NCBI RefSeq assembly: GCF_002205645.1
Contig: NZ_NIOF01000012.1
Location: forward strand, 62,001 to 126,000
Reading direction: 5' to 3'
DNA from: Roseateles aquatilis
GTDB taxonomy: Bacteria > Pseudomonadota > Gammaproteobacteria > Burkholderiales > Burkholderiaceae_C
DNA: 64,000 bases
Shown: positions 23,920 through 31,397 of the stretch, in pieces
How the letters are laid out: each line of letters begins with the position of its first letter
Position numbering within the stretch: position 1 is the stretch's first letter
Program-made: the position numbers and the translations under genes
The notes under the pieces: model-generated
Database searches by the model: none
Seen by the model: only the letters and a program-made list of their open reading frames with translations
Told to the model about the DNA's origin: nothing

Positions 23920-24492
23920 ATGAACTTCATCTCCACAGCCGCACTCGCCATGGCGATGTCCACGGATGCTTTCGCCGCCGCGATCGGCAAGGGCACCGCG
24001 CTTCAGAAACCGCGCTGGAGCGAAGCGCTTCGCACCGGCGCGATCTTCGGCGTCATCGAGGCGATCACGCCGCTGGCCGGCTGGGCGCTGGGTCTGGCCG
24101 CCGTCAACACCGTCAAGGCCTGGGACCACTGGATCGCCTTCGCGCTGCTGGGCGCGCTGGGCCTGCACATGGTGATCGCCGGCCTGCGGGCGGACCCCGC
24201 CGAGAGCGAGGCAGCCAAACCCACCCGCCACAGCTTCGCCAGGCTGGCCCTCACCGGCTTCGCCACCAGCATCGACGCGATGGCGGTGGGCGTGGGCCTG
24301 GCCTTCATCGACGTGAACATCGTGCCCGTGGCGGCCGCCATCGGCTTCGCGACCTTCGTGATGGTGACGCTGGGCGTGATGCTCGGCCGCGTCATGGGCG
24401 CGGTGGTGGGCAAGCGCGCCGAGATCATCGGCGGCGTGGTGCTCTTCGGTGTCGGCGCCGCGATCCTGTACGAGCATCTCGCGGCGGTTTGA
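23920..24492 (+). CDS. mntP: MntP manganese efflux pump
   Basis: 190 residues, six hydrophobic segments arranged as two repeats with the conserved acidic membrane motifs [14 protein letters not shown] (first repeat) and [20 protein letters not shown] (second repeat). This is the MntP (DUF204) signature. It exports Mn2+ and is switched on by excess manganese through the upstream riboswitch. Start at ATG 23920; the frame is open upstream only because it runs through the riboswitch. Confidence 0.96.
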   Translation: MNFISTAALAMAMSTDAFAAAIGKGTALQKPRWSEALRTGAIFGVIEAITPLAGWALGLAAVNTVKAWDHWIAFALLGALGLHMVIAGLRADPAESEAAKPTRHSFARLALTGFATSIDAMAVGVGLAFIDVNIVPVAAAIGFATFVMVTLGVMLGRVMGAVVGKRAEIIGGVVLFGVGAAILYEHLAAV

Positions 24493-24577
24493 CGCGCGCC
24501 TGTGTTTCCGGGTTCACGTCCACGACACCTTAAGATCGCGCGCATCACCACCTGCCCCGGCTTTCAGGAGCGCTCAC

Positions 24578-25159
24578 GTGAACATTCCGGCCCCGCAAAC
24601 GATGCTGATGTCCCTGGGCGTGTCGGCCCTGATCGTGTGGCGCGTCTACAAACGCATCCGCCGCCTGGTCGGGCGGCAGCAGCTGTCGCCGACGCGGCCC
24701 TGGTTCACCGTCGTGCTGTTCCCGCTGCTGGTGATGGTGATCGGCATGGCGACACTGCCCCAGCCGCAGAAGACGGCGATGCTGATCGGGGGCGTGCTCG
24801 TCGGTGCGGGGCTGGGCCTCTACGGCCACCGGCTGACCCGTTTCGAGATCACGCCGCAAGGCGCGTTCTACACGCCCAACGCGCACCTGGGCATCGCGCT
24901 GTCGCTGCTGTTCATCGGTCGCCTCGCCTATCGACTCGCGTCCGTGTACTTGCTGGGCAGCGGCGTGGCCCACCTGTCGGGCGGCATGGCCGACGCGCCG
25001 CCGCGTGGCGGCAGCCCGTTCGGCGACCCGAGCTTCCTGCTCAGCGGCTGGACGCTGTTGATCTTCGGCACCTTGGCCGGGTACTACGTCTGCTATGCCA
25101 TCGGCCTGCTGCGGTGGCGCAGCCGTAACGCCGCCGCGCTGGCGGCGGCCATTGGCTAG
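24578..25159 (+). CDS. Multi-pass membrane protein of unknown function (CcdC/DUF1453-like)
   Basis: 193 residues from GTG 24578, which has an AGGAG site 7 bases upstream. About five hydrophobic segments (MLMSLGVSALIVWRVYKRIR; WFTVVLFPLLVMVIGMATLP; AMLIGGVLVGAGLGLYGHRL; LGIALSLLFIGRLAYRLASV; GWTLLIFGTLAGYYVCYAIG). The VWRVYKRIRRLVGRQ start and the GLGLYGHRLTRFEITPQGAF region resemble the DUF1453/CcdC-like membrane family. No biochemical role is assigned to this group. Confidence 0.7.
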   Translation: MNIPAPQTMLMSLGVSALIVWRVYKRIRRLVGRQQLSPTRPWFTVVLFPLLVMVIGMATLPQPQKTAMLIGGVLVGAGLGLYGHRLTRFEITPQGAFYTPNAHLGIALSLLFIGRLAYRLASVYLLGSGVAHLSGGMADAPPRGGSPFGDPSFLLSGWTLLIFGTLAGYYVCYAIGLLRWRSRNAAALAAAIG

Positions 25160-25171
25160 CCTTCGACGGCC

Positions 25172-25558
25172 TTACTCGGGGGCGTGGCAGACCGCCTCGA
25201 TGTTGTGCCCATCCGGGTCACGCACGAAGGCGCCGTAGTAGTTCGGGTGGTAATACGCCCGAATCCCCGGCCCGCCGTTGTCCGTGCCGCCGGCCGCGAG
25301 CGCGGCCTGATGGAAGTCCCGCACCTGCTGCCGCGTCGCGACCCGGAACGCCACGTGGATCGCCGGCCGGTTGGGATCCCCGCGGCTGATCCAGAAATCC
25401 GGCTTGGGCGCCTCCCCGAAACCGGCCACGTCGGTGTGTCCGGTCACCGCGGCCGACAGCTCGGCCAGCAGCTCATAGCCGATGGGTGCGAGCGCGTTCA
25501 CGTAGAACGCCTTGCTCTTCTCGAAATCGCTCACGGTCACGCCGGTGTGGTCAATCAT
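25172..25558 (-). CDS. VOC-superfamily (glyoxalase/dioxygenase-like) protein
   Basis: 128 residues from ATG 25558 with GGGAG upstream. Begins IDHTGVTVSDFEKSKAFYVN and ends FVRDPDGHNIEAVCH, the standard first and last strands of a VOC fold; the terminal E in HNIEAV and early H in DHTGV are the usual metal ligands. The subgroup is the PhnB/glyoxalase-like one with HPNYYGAF near the end. Substrate unknown. Convergent with the membrane protein at 24578. Confidence 0.88.
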   Translation of the reverse strand: MIDHTGVTVSDFEKSKAFYVNALAPIGYELLAELSAAVTGHTDVAGFGEAPKPDFWISRGDPNRPAIHVAFRVATRQQVRDFHQAALAAGGTDNGGPGIRAYYHPNYYGAFVRDPDGHNIEAVCHAPE

Positions 25559-25670
25559 CAGTTGCTCCCGCTCGGGGTAAGGACAGGCCGAGGATCGTAA
25601 GCCAGGCGGATGACCGCGCGGGGTCAGGTCTTGCCCCCGTTCAAGGCGACCCGTCGGCGGTGGGCGAAGT

Positions 25671-26249
25671 TCAGGTGTCCCGCCGCCACTCCCGCGCCAG
25701 CAAGCCATACAGCGCCGAATCCGACACCTCGTCCCCGACGATCCAGCGCTCCCGCTGCAGCCCGTCTTGCGTGAAGCCCAGACGCTCCAGCGTGCGCGCG
25801 GACGGCACATTGCGCGGGTCGATGTCGGCCTCGACCCGATTCAACCCCAGGACATCGAAACCGTACGCGAGCAGCGACCGCAGCGCCTCGTCCATGTAGC
25901 CCTGCCGCCCGGCGTCGGTCAGCAGCGCGTAACCGATCTCGGCGCGCCGGCACTGCGCCGAAATCGCGAACAGCGTGCACATGCCGAGGAAGCGCCCGTC
26001 CTCCCTGCGCTCCAGCGCGAGTCGCACGCTGTCTCCGTCGGCCATGCCCTGGCGGTCGCGCGCGATCATCGCGTGGGCCTGATCGATCGAGGTCCACGGT
26101 AGGCTGCTCCAGTAGCGCGTGACCAACGGGTCGGAAAGCATCGCGAACAGCGCGGGCGCGTCGGCGTCGCGAAGCGGCCGCAGATGCAGGCGGTCGGTGT
26201 CCAGCGTGAGTTGGTCGAAGGCGGGTGGACCGAAGGCGGGCATGGGCAT
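25671..26249 (-). CDS. GNAT N-acetyltransferase, RimJ/RimL type
   Basis: 192 residues. LDTDRLHLRPLRDADAPALF at the N-terminus, FLGMCTLFAISAQCRRAEIG in the core, GRQGYMDEALRSLLAYGFDV at the acetyl-CoA helix and NVPSARTLERLGFTQDGLQR near the end are characteristic of the RimJ/RimL branch acting on amino groups of ribosomal proteins or small molecules. ATG at 26249 or 26243 are both possible. Monocistronic as far as can be seen. Confidence 0.9.
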   Translation of the reverse strand: MPMPAFGPPAFDQLTLDTDRLHLRPLRDADAPALFAMLSDPLVTRYWSSLPWTSIDQAHAMIARDRQGMADGDSVRLALERREDGRFLGMCTLFAISAQCRRAEIGYALLTDAGRQGYMDEALRSLLAYGFDVLGLNRVEADIDPRNVPSARTLERLGFTQDGLQRERWIVGDEVSDSALYGLLAREWRRDT

Positions 26250-26574
26250 CGCGGCGCGATGCCGCTGGGAGCCCCGGGATGACCCCGGAGCTGAAATTCT
26301 AGGAAGCGCCGCGCCGGGCGCCGCTCGTCATGGCCGCGGACAGCCGTGCCCGCCACACCGCCACGCGGCGGCATCGCGGCAACTGGAGGACCTCGCGGAC
26401 CGTCTGCTCCCGGCGCCAGACGATGTCTCGCGCGGCGCTGATGGAGGCGCATGTGCAGCGCGCGCCCGGCATCGCGCCGACCGCGCTGCTGCCGAAACAG
26501 ACGTTCTGCTGAAGAAGACCTTCAAGGGCAGCTCTGCACGGCTTCCCAAGGGCGGCCCCGGCCGCCCGGTCGAT
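26250..26574. other. 325-bp gap with a possible gene remnant
   Basis: No intact gene. On the plus strand a frame reading SRQLEDLADRLLPAPDDVSR (about 26366-26425) looks coding, then continuity is better in a second frame starting with an ATG at 26423 (MSRAALMEAHVQRAPGIAPT) and ending TGA at 26512. This could be a frameshifted remnant or chance. I do not recognise either segment. Confidence 0.25.
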
Positions 26575-27123
26575 TCAGAGCGACGCCTTCTTCACCTGTG
26601 CGTCCACCCACGCCTCGATGCCCTCGACGGTGGCGTGGCCGTCCTCGCCGCCCAGTTGATTGGCAAAGGTCGTCGCCACCAGGCGGCCGTTGGCATCCAG
26701 CAAGGCGAAGGCGGGGAACGCATCCACCTTCAATTGGTTGAACAGCTTTTCCGCGTCCGCGGCGACGGGCCAGGTCAGGCCATGCTTCTGCACGTACTTG
26801 CCCGCCTCGTCCTTCGCATCCGGCGTGATGGCCAGGACATTCAGGTCGGCGCGGCGCGCCTTGACCTGATTGAGCTTGGGCACTTCCTTGACGCACGGCG
26901 CGCAATGGCGGGTGTAGAAATTGATCAGCAGGAACTTGCCCAGCAGCTGCTTCCTGGGCAACACCTGCCCCTGGGGGTCCGTCATCCCATCGAGCGGGAA
27001 GGTTTCACCCGCGGCCACCGAGAAATTGGGCAATGCCCGATACGTCCGCTCGGCGGCACTCGCGGTGTCGACTGTCGCGGCGAAACCCAGGCCGATGGCG
27101 AGGGCCAGGATGAGTGGTCTCAT
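26575..27123 (-). CDS. Periplasmic TlpA/ResA-like thioredoxin-fold protein
   Basis: 182 residues with a signal peptide (LILALAIGLGFAATVDTASA). Thioredoxin fold with the redox motif CAPC in LINFYTRHCAPCVKEVPKLN and the cis-Pro region VDAFPAFALLDANGRLVAT. AhpC/TSA-Redoxin subgroup, typical of cytochrome-c or general periplasmic thiol reductants. GGGAGAA precedes the ATG. No cytochrome biogenesis genes are adjacent, so its partner is unknown. Confidence 0.9.
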   Translation of the reverse strand: MRPLILALAIGLGFAATVDTASAAERTYRALPNFSVAAGETFPLDGMTDPQGQVLPRKQLLGKFLLINFYTRHCAPCVKEVPKLNQVKARRADLNVLAITPDAKDEAGKYVQKHGLTWPVAADAEKLFNQLKVDAFPAFALLDANGRLVATTFANQLGGEDGHATVEGIEAWVDAQVKKASL

Positions 27124-27153
27124 TGTTTTCTCCCTTTGCGAGGCGCGATCTTC

Positions 27154-28062
27154 TCATTTCCCGGCAGCCTCATTTCCCGGCCGCGCCGCGTGCGCGCGCA
27201 ACCACGCCGCCACCGCCACCACGGCGGCCGAGGGCGACCTGTCCGCATGCATCGCCAGGTGATACGTGTGCCCCTCGATCATCGGCCCGAACGGCTGCAC
27301 CAGATGCCCGGCCGCCAGCTCCTCCGCGACCAGCGGCAGGCTGACCAGCGCGATGCCGTGACCGGCCACCGCCGCCTGGATCGCGTGGCCCTCGTCGGAG
27401 AAACGAAGCTGCGCCGCCTGCGGCGGGCGGCGCCGTCCCGCGGCGGCGAACCAGCGCTCCCAGGTGGGGTTCTCCGGCTGGGCGCGTCGCCAGTCGAAGC
27501 GGATCAGCGGCACGCGCGCCAGGTCCTCCGGCGACAGCACGCCCAGCCGCGGATTCGCCACCGGCGCGAACTGGTCGGTGAACAGCGGCTCGACCGATAG
27601 GCCGGTATACGGCCCCCGGCCGTAACGGATGGCGATGTCGATCGCGGTCGACCGCAAGTCGACGACGTCGTCGCTCGCCTGCAGTTGCAAGTCGATGTCG
27701 GGATGTCGCAGCCGGAAGTCGGCCATGCGCGGCACCAGCCATTTCACGGTGAAGGCGTTGGTGGCGGAGATGCCGACCTGGGCCCGCGTCCGCTGCTGCG
27801 ACAGGCGCGACAGCGTCGCCTCGAAGGCGTCGAAGCCGTCGCGCAGCACCGGATAGAGCTGCGCGCCCGCCTCGGTGAGCGCCACCTTGCGCACCTGTCG
27901 CTCGAACAGCATCAGCCCTGTCTGCGCCTCCAGCGCGCGGATCTGATGGCTGACGGCCGTCGGCGTGACGGCCAGTTCCTCGGCGGCGGCCTTGAAGCTG
28001 CCCAGCCGCGCGGCGGCCTCGAAGGCGCGCAAGGCGGAAAGTGGAAGCGATCGACGCTGCAT
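27154..28062 (-). CDS. GcvA-like LysR transcriptional regulator
   Basis: 302 residues from ATG 28062 (ATG 28095 also possible). HTH: LPLSALRAFEAAARLGSFKA and AEELAVTPTAVSHQIRALEA, the GcvA/AmpR-type opening. Effector domain includes VGISATNAFTVKWLVPRMAD, DIAIRYGRGPYTGLSVEPLF and GIALVSLPLVAEELAAGHLV. It is divergent from ridA-OYE (28222-29770), with a 6-6-6 palindrome in the shared gap, so it probably controls that pair. Confidence 0.93.
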   Translation of the reverse strand: MQRRSLPLSALRAFEAAARLGSFKAAAEELAVTPTAVSHQIRALEAQTGLMLFERQVRKVALTEAGAQLYPVLRDGFDAFEATLSRLSQQRTRAQVGISATNAFTVKWLVPRMADFRLRHPDIDLQLQASDDVVDLRSTAIDIAIRYGRGPYTGLSVEPLFTDQFAPVANPRLGVLSPEDLARVPLIRFDWRRAQPENPTWERWFAAAGRRRPPQAAQLRFSDEGHAIQAAVAGHGIALVSLPLVAEELAAGHLVQPFGPMIEGHTYHLAMHADRSPSAAVVAVAAWLRAHAARPGNEAAGK

Positions 28063-28104
28063 CGGCGAAGGGGCGAATGGATGAATCCTGCTCATCTTAC
28101 GGCT

Positions 28105-28122
28105 GACAAATGAACCTTTGTC
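28105..28122. promoter_or_regulatory. Palindromic operator candidate between lysR and ridA-OYE
   Basis: Perfect inverted repeat GACAAA-TGAACC-TTTGTC. It lies 43 bp upstream of the LysR start and 100 bp upstream of the RidA start, the standard location for a LysR-type recognition site of a divergent pair. Confidence 0.6.
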
Positions 28123-28221
28123 GTGATCGCCGGCCATCCCTATCGTCAGAGCACGGATCGGCCATCGCTTCAAGCGCTTCCCCATTCTCTGCAGCCGATC
28201 ACGAATGAAAGGAAATTCATC

Positions 28222-28617
28222 ATGCTAGAACGCGTCATCACCCATCCGGATCCCTACGAGCCCTTCCTGCTCTCCCAGGGCATTCGATTCGGCGACCTGC
28301 TGTTCATCTCCGGCCAGGCCGGCGCGGGCGACGACGGCAAGATCGTCGCGGGCGGCTTCCTTGCCCAAGGAGAGCAGGCCTTCGCCAATCTGCGCCGCGC
28401 GCTGGAGGCCGGCGGATCGAGCTTGAAGGACGTGATCAAGGTGACGATCTTCGTCACCGACATGGCGCACTTCGAGGACGTCGTGGCGTTGCGCCGCCGG
28501 TTTTTTTCCGCCCCCTACCCGGCCGACACGATCGCCGAGATCAAGGCGCTCTACGACCCCGCCGCGATGATCGAGATCGAGGCCATCGCCGCCGTGCGTC
28601 GCCCGGAGGCCCGGTGA
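28222..28617 (+). CDS. RidA/YjgF-family protein
   Basis: 131 residues from ATG 28222 with GAAAGGAA upstream. RidA core: GDLLFISGQAGAGDDGKIVA, ANLRRALEAGGSSLKDVIKV, TIFVTDMAHFEDVVALRRRF, and the C-terminal MIEIEAIAAVRRPEA, which keeps the I-E-x-E-A-I-A-A-V end of many Rid paralogues. Its stop is one base before the ATG of the flavin oxidoreductase, so they are co-translated. Likely removes reactive imine/enamine intermediates from the oxidoreductase pathway (inference). Confidence 0.9.
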   Translation: MLERVITHPDPYEPFLLSQGIRFGDLLFISGQAGAGDDGKIVAGGFLAQGEQAFANLRRALEAGGSSLKDVIKVTIFVTDMAHFEDVVALRRRFFSAPYPADTIAEIKALYDPAAMIEIEAIAAVRRPEAR

Positions 28618-28618
28618 C

Positions 28619-29770
28619 ATGAGCGTCCCCTTCCATCCGCTGCCGGACACGCGGCACACCGTCGATGCCGCCACGGCCCCGCTCTTCGAGCCGCTGAGGA
28701 TCGGCGCGCTGACGGTGCCCAATCGGCTGGCCGTCGCGCCGATGACCCGCGTCAGCGCCACGGCGGACGGCCACGCGACGCCGCGCATGGTCGACTACTA
28801 CGGCGCCTTCGCGGCGGGCGGCTTCGGGCTGGTGATCACCGAGGGCGTCTACACGGACACGGCCCATGCGCAGGGCTATCTCTTCCAGCCAGGGCTGGCG
28901 GACGCGGTTCAGCGCGACGCCTGGCGCCCGGTGGTGGCCCGGGTGCACGCGCACGGCGGCCGCATCGTCGCGCAGTTGATGCACGCCGGAGCGCTCTCGC
29001 AGGGCAATCCCCATCGCGCCGGCACGATGGCGCCGTCGGCCGTGTTGCCCAAGGGCCGACAAATGACCTTCTACCGCGGCGACGGGCCGTACCGGATGCC
29101 CGAGCCGATGTCGATCGCGGCGATCGACGCGGCGGTGGACGGCTTTGCGCAGGCGGCGCGACACGCGCAAGCGGCGGGTTTCGACGGCGTCGAGATCCAC
29201 GGCGCCAACGGCTACCTGCTCGATCAGTTCCTCACGGCCCACACCAACCGGCGCGACGACGGCTACGGCGGCGGCCTGGTCCAGCGCCTGCGATTGACGA
29301 TGGAAGTCGTCCAGGCCATTCGCGGCGCGGTGGGCCCGGACTTCGTCGTGGGGCTGAGGATCTCTCAAGGCAAGGTCAACGACTTCTCGCACAAGTGGGC
29401 CGGCGCGGAGGACGACGCGGCCGGCGTCTTCGGCGCACTGGCCGCGTCGTCGATCGACTACCTGCACACGACCGAATTCGAAGCCTGGAAACCGGCATTC
29501 GGCGACGCCGGCCCGAGCCTGGCGGCACTGGCCCGGCGACACGTCTCGGTGCCGGTGCTGGCGAATGGCGCCCTGCACGAGGGGGCGCATGCGGCCGGCA
29601 TGCTCGCCCGCGGGGAGGCCGACTTCGTGTCGCTGGGACGCGGCGCGCTCACGCACGCGGACTGGCCATTGCGGCTGCGGACCGGAGCGACCCTGGCGCC
29701 CTTCGACCGCGCATTGCTGGCGCCGATCGCTGACCTGGCGAATGCCGACCGCCTTCGCCGGCAAGGCTGA
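28619..29770 (+). CDS. Old Yellow Enzyme-family NADH:flavin oxidoreductase
   Basis: 383 residues, TIM barrel of the OYE family: LFEPLRIGALTVPNRLAVAP MTRVSA at the N-terminus, QLMHAG, then the signature FDGVEIHGANGYLLDQFLTA HTNRRDDGYGG, and LGRGALTHADWPLRL at the phosphate-binding end. FMN enzymes of this class reduce activated double bonds. It is coupled to ridA and governed by the divergent LysR. Spacing and order suggest a small catabolic or detoxification operon. Substrate not readable. Confidence 0.93.
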   Translation: MSVPFHPLPDTRHTVDAATAPLFEPLRIGALTVPNRLAVAPMTRVSATADGHATPRMVDYYGAFAAGGFGLVITEGVYTDTAHAQGYLFQPGLADAVQRDAWRPVVARVHAHGGRIVAQLMHAGALSQGNPHRAGTMAPSAVLPKGRQMTFYRGDGPYRMPEPMSIAAIDAAVDGFAQAARHAQAAGFDGVEIHGANGYLLDQFLTAHTNRRDDGYGGGLVQRLRLTMEVVQAIRGAVGPDFVVGLRISQGKVNDFSHKWAGAEDDAAGVFGALAASSIDYLHTTEFEAWKPAFGDAGPSLAALARRHVSVPVLANGALHEGAHAAGMLARGEADFVSLGRGALTHADWPLRLRTGATLAPFDRALLAPIADLANADRLRRQG

Positions 29771-29793
29771 ATCCGGCGCAATTCGGGTTTCGC

Positions 29794-29822
29794 TTGAATA
29801 CTGTACATGCATACAGTACCAT
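29794..29822 (+). promoter_or_regulatory. SOS promoter: LexA box between -35 and -10
   Basis: TACTGTACATGCATACAGTA (29799-29818) contains the exact LexA core CTGT-N8-ACAG and fits the 20-bp proteobacterial consensus closely. It is framed by TTGAAT (29794-29799) and TACCAT (29817-29822) with a 17-bp spacer, so LexA bound here would occlude RNA polymerase. A strong GGAGGT site and ATG follow at 29840 and 29851. It is the only such box I found in the window. Confidence 0.87.
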
Positions 29823-29850
29823 GCAGACAACCAACCGACGGAGGTCAGTG

Positions 29851-30144
29851 ATGCTGCTCGATTTGAACGACCCCAAAAGCATTGCCCAGTGGTGGTCCGT
29901 GTTCCCGGAAAGGCACGGCGCGCTGCTGCGCGATTGGGAGCGTCGGCGGCCCGACGTGCGCGGCCCGATCGGTCAGGCACGCCGCATCATCCAGGCGGAT
30001 CCTGTGCGGCGGGGGCAGTTGGAGCGCTTCGAGGGCGCCAGCGCCTCCCGGTCGTTCAGCGTGGCGGTGCCGTCGCATGACGAGATGGCGGCGGGTGAAC
30101 TGACGTCCGACGCGGACACTGTCGAGGTCGAGGCGCAGGATTGA
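29851..30144 (+). CDS. SOS-controlled small protein of unknown function (97 residues)
   Basis: GGAGGT (29840-29845) five bases before the ATG fixes the start. The N-terminal half has aromatic and basic residues (LLDLNDPKSIAQWWSVFPER; LLRDWERRRPDVRGPIGQAR), the C-terminal half is Ser-rich then acidic (HDEMAAGELTSDADTVEVEA). No signal peptide, membrane segment or known motif. The predicted LexA box in its promoter says it is made on DNA damage. Candidate roles would be division inhibition, polymerase or RecA modulation, but nothing in the sequence selects one. It is monocistronic, convergent with the next gene. Confidence 0.8.
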   Translation: MLLDLNDPKSIAQWWSVFPERHGALLRDWERRRPDVRGPIGQARRIIQADPVRRGQLERFEGASASRSFSVAVPSHDEMAAGELTSDADTVEVEAQD

Positions 30145-30163
30145 GGGCCGGGCGCCCGCCTGC

Positions 30164-31267
30164 TCAACGGAACGCCTTGGCGGCCTCGATGCCCTCGGGG
30201 CTGAGAAACGCGACGGCCTGCGCCCACGGCACCGTGACGCTGCGCGCGCAGGGCGTGTCGACGTAGGCCCGGCCGTCGACCTCGAAGACCAGGCCCTGGC
30301 GCTCGGGATGCATGCGCCGCCCGCTGATGGCGATGCGGTCCAGGCATTCCGTCTCGCCGTCTTCCTTGGACAGGTAGAGGCCGATGATCATCCGGCCCAG
30401 CATCGACCGCGCGTCGATGTCCTGCCGATGCGCAGGCAACAGCCACTGGTCCACGGCGACTTCCTGGCCGGTCTCTGTCGCATAGACCGCGGTGGACGTC
30501 CCGTAGGTGGGATGCGCGCCCCCGCAATAGCCGCCCTGGCTGGTGCCGATGACGACATAGCGCGTGTTCCAGGCGGCGACGGATTGATCCCAGCCGTACT
30601 CGAAGGGATGTCCCACGCCGCGCCACATGCGTCCGTCACCGGTGCACGCCAGCGAGAGGGCCATGGCGTCGACGGCCTCGCGCCACAGGCTCGCATTGAT
30701 GCGTGCGATGCCGGCGCCCTCGCCCCACAGCGACACCGTGGAGACCCCGTCCACGCCCGCATGGCCGATCTGGTCGTAGTACCGATCGTCGACGACCTTG
30801 GTGGTGGCCGTGTCGGGCCGCAGGCCGCGCGTGCGGCGCTCGTCGTAGCCGTCGTTCGCGCCGGCCGGACGCGCGCGCAATGGCAGCGTCTTGCGGCCGT
30901 CCGGCGACCGCCACATGCCCGACAGCGCATCGGCGCGGCAATCGAGCGTCAGGCTGCCGGTGGCACGCCCTTTCTCGTCGGTCTCGCGCCAGGTCGTCGG
31001 GTCTGCGGCGTCCACGCGCAGATACAACTCCTTCAGCGCGCGACGGTAGTAGTAGCGGCCGACGCTGGCCTCGCGGTCCGCATGCTCGGTGGTCGCCAGC
31101 CTCCATGCCGCCGGCGTTTCACCGATCGTGCCCACCCAGTCTCCGGCGGCGCAGGCGGCCGTCGCGGCCTGCGGCAGCGCCCAGCAGGCGACGAGGAGCA
31201 GCCCCGCTTGAATGCGAATGTCACGACCACCGAACGCGACACGATGGGAATCGGCAAGGCAGTGCAT
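30164..31267 (-). CDS. Exported protein with RsiV-like DUF3298/DUF4163-type domain
   Basis: 367 residues with a signal peptide (AGLLLVACWALPQAATAACA, preceded by about 19 residues that may not be translated). The C-terminal half carries YCGGAHPTYGTSTAVYATET followed by GQEVAVDQWLL, the pattern of the PdaC/RsiV (DUF4163-DUF3298) family in which GAHP-x-Y-x-T is followed by a T-G-x-x-L/V-x-L/V-x-D-L/Q segment. RsiV binds lysozyme in Bacillus; here only the fold is suggested. Several cysteines (CAAGDW, LDCRAD, LACTGD, YCGGAH, ECLDRI, PCARS) imply disulfides in the periplasm. Confidence 0.65.
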   Translation of the reverse strand: MHCLADSHRVAFGGRDIRIQAGLLLVACWALPQAATAACAAGDWVGTIGETPAAWRLATTEHADREASVGRYYYRRALKELYLRVDAADPTTWRETDEKGRATGSLTLDCRADALSGMWRSPDGRKTLPLRARPAGANDGYDERRTRGLRPDTATTKVVDDRYYDQIGHAGVDGVSTVSLWGEGAGIARINASLWREAVDAMALSLACTGDGRMWRGVGHPFEYGWDQSVAAWNTRYVVIGTSQGGYCGGAHPTYGTSTAVYATETGQEVAVDQWLLPAHRQDIDARSMLGRMIIGLYLSKEDGETECLDRIAISGRRMHPERQGLVFEVDGRAYVDTPCARSVTVPWAQAVAFLSPEGIEAAKAFR

Positions 31268-31397
31268 CGGATCGGGAGGAGTGCAGAAGCGGCGACTGTA
31301 GCCGTGGGGCGGCGCATTTTCCGATCCTCACCCCATGGGATGCGCCCCACTCACCGCTCCTGCTAACGTTCGCGCCATGCCCGCGGAAGGATCATCC

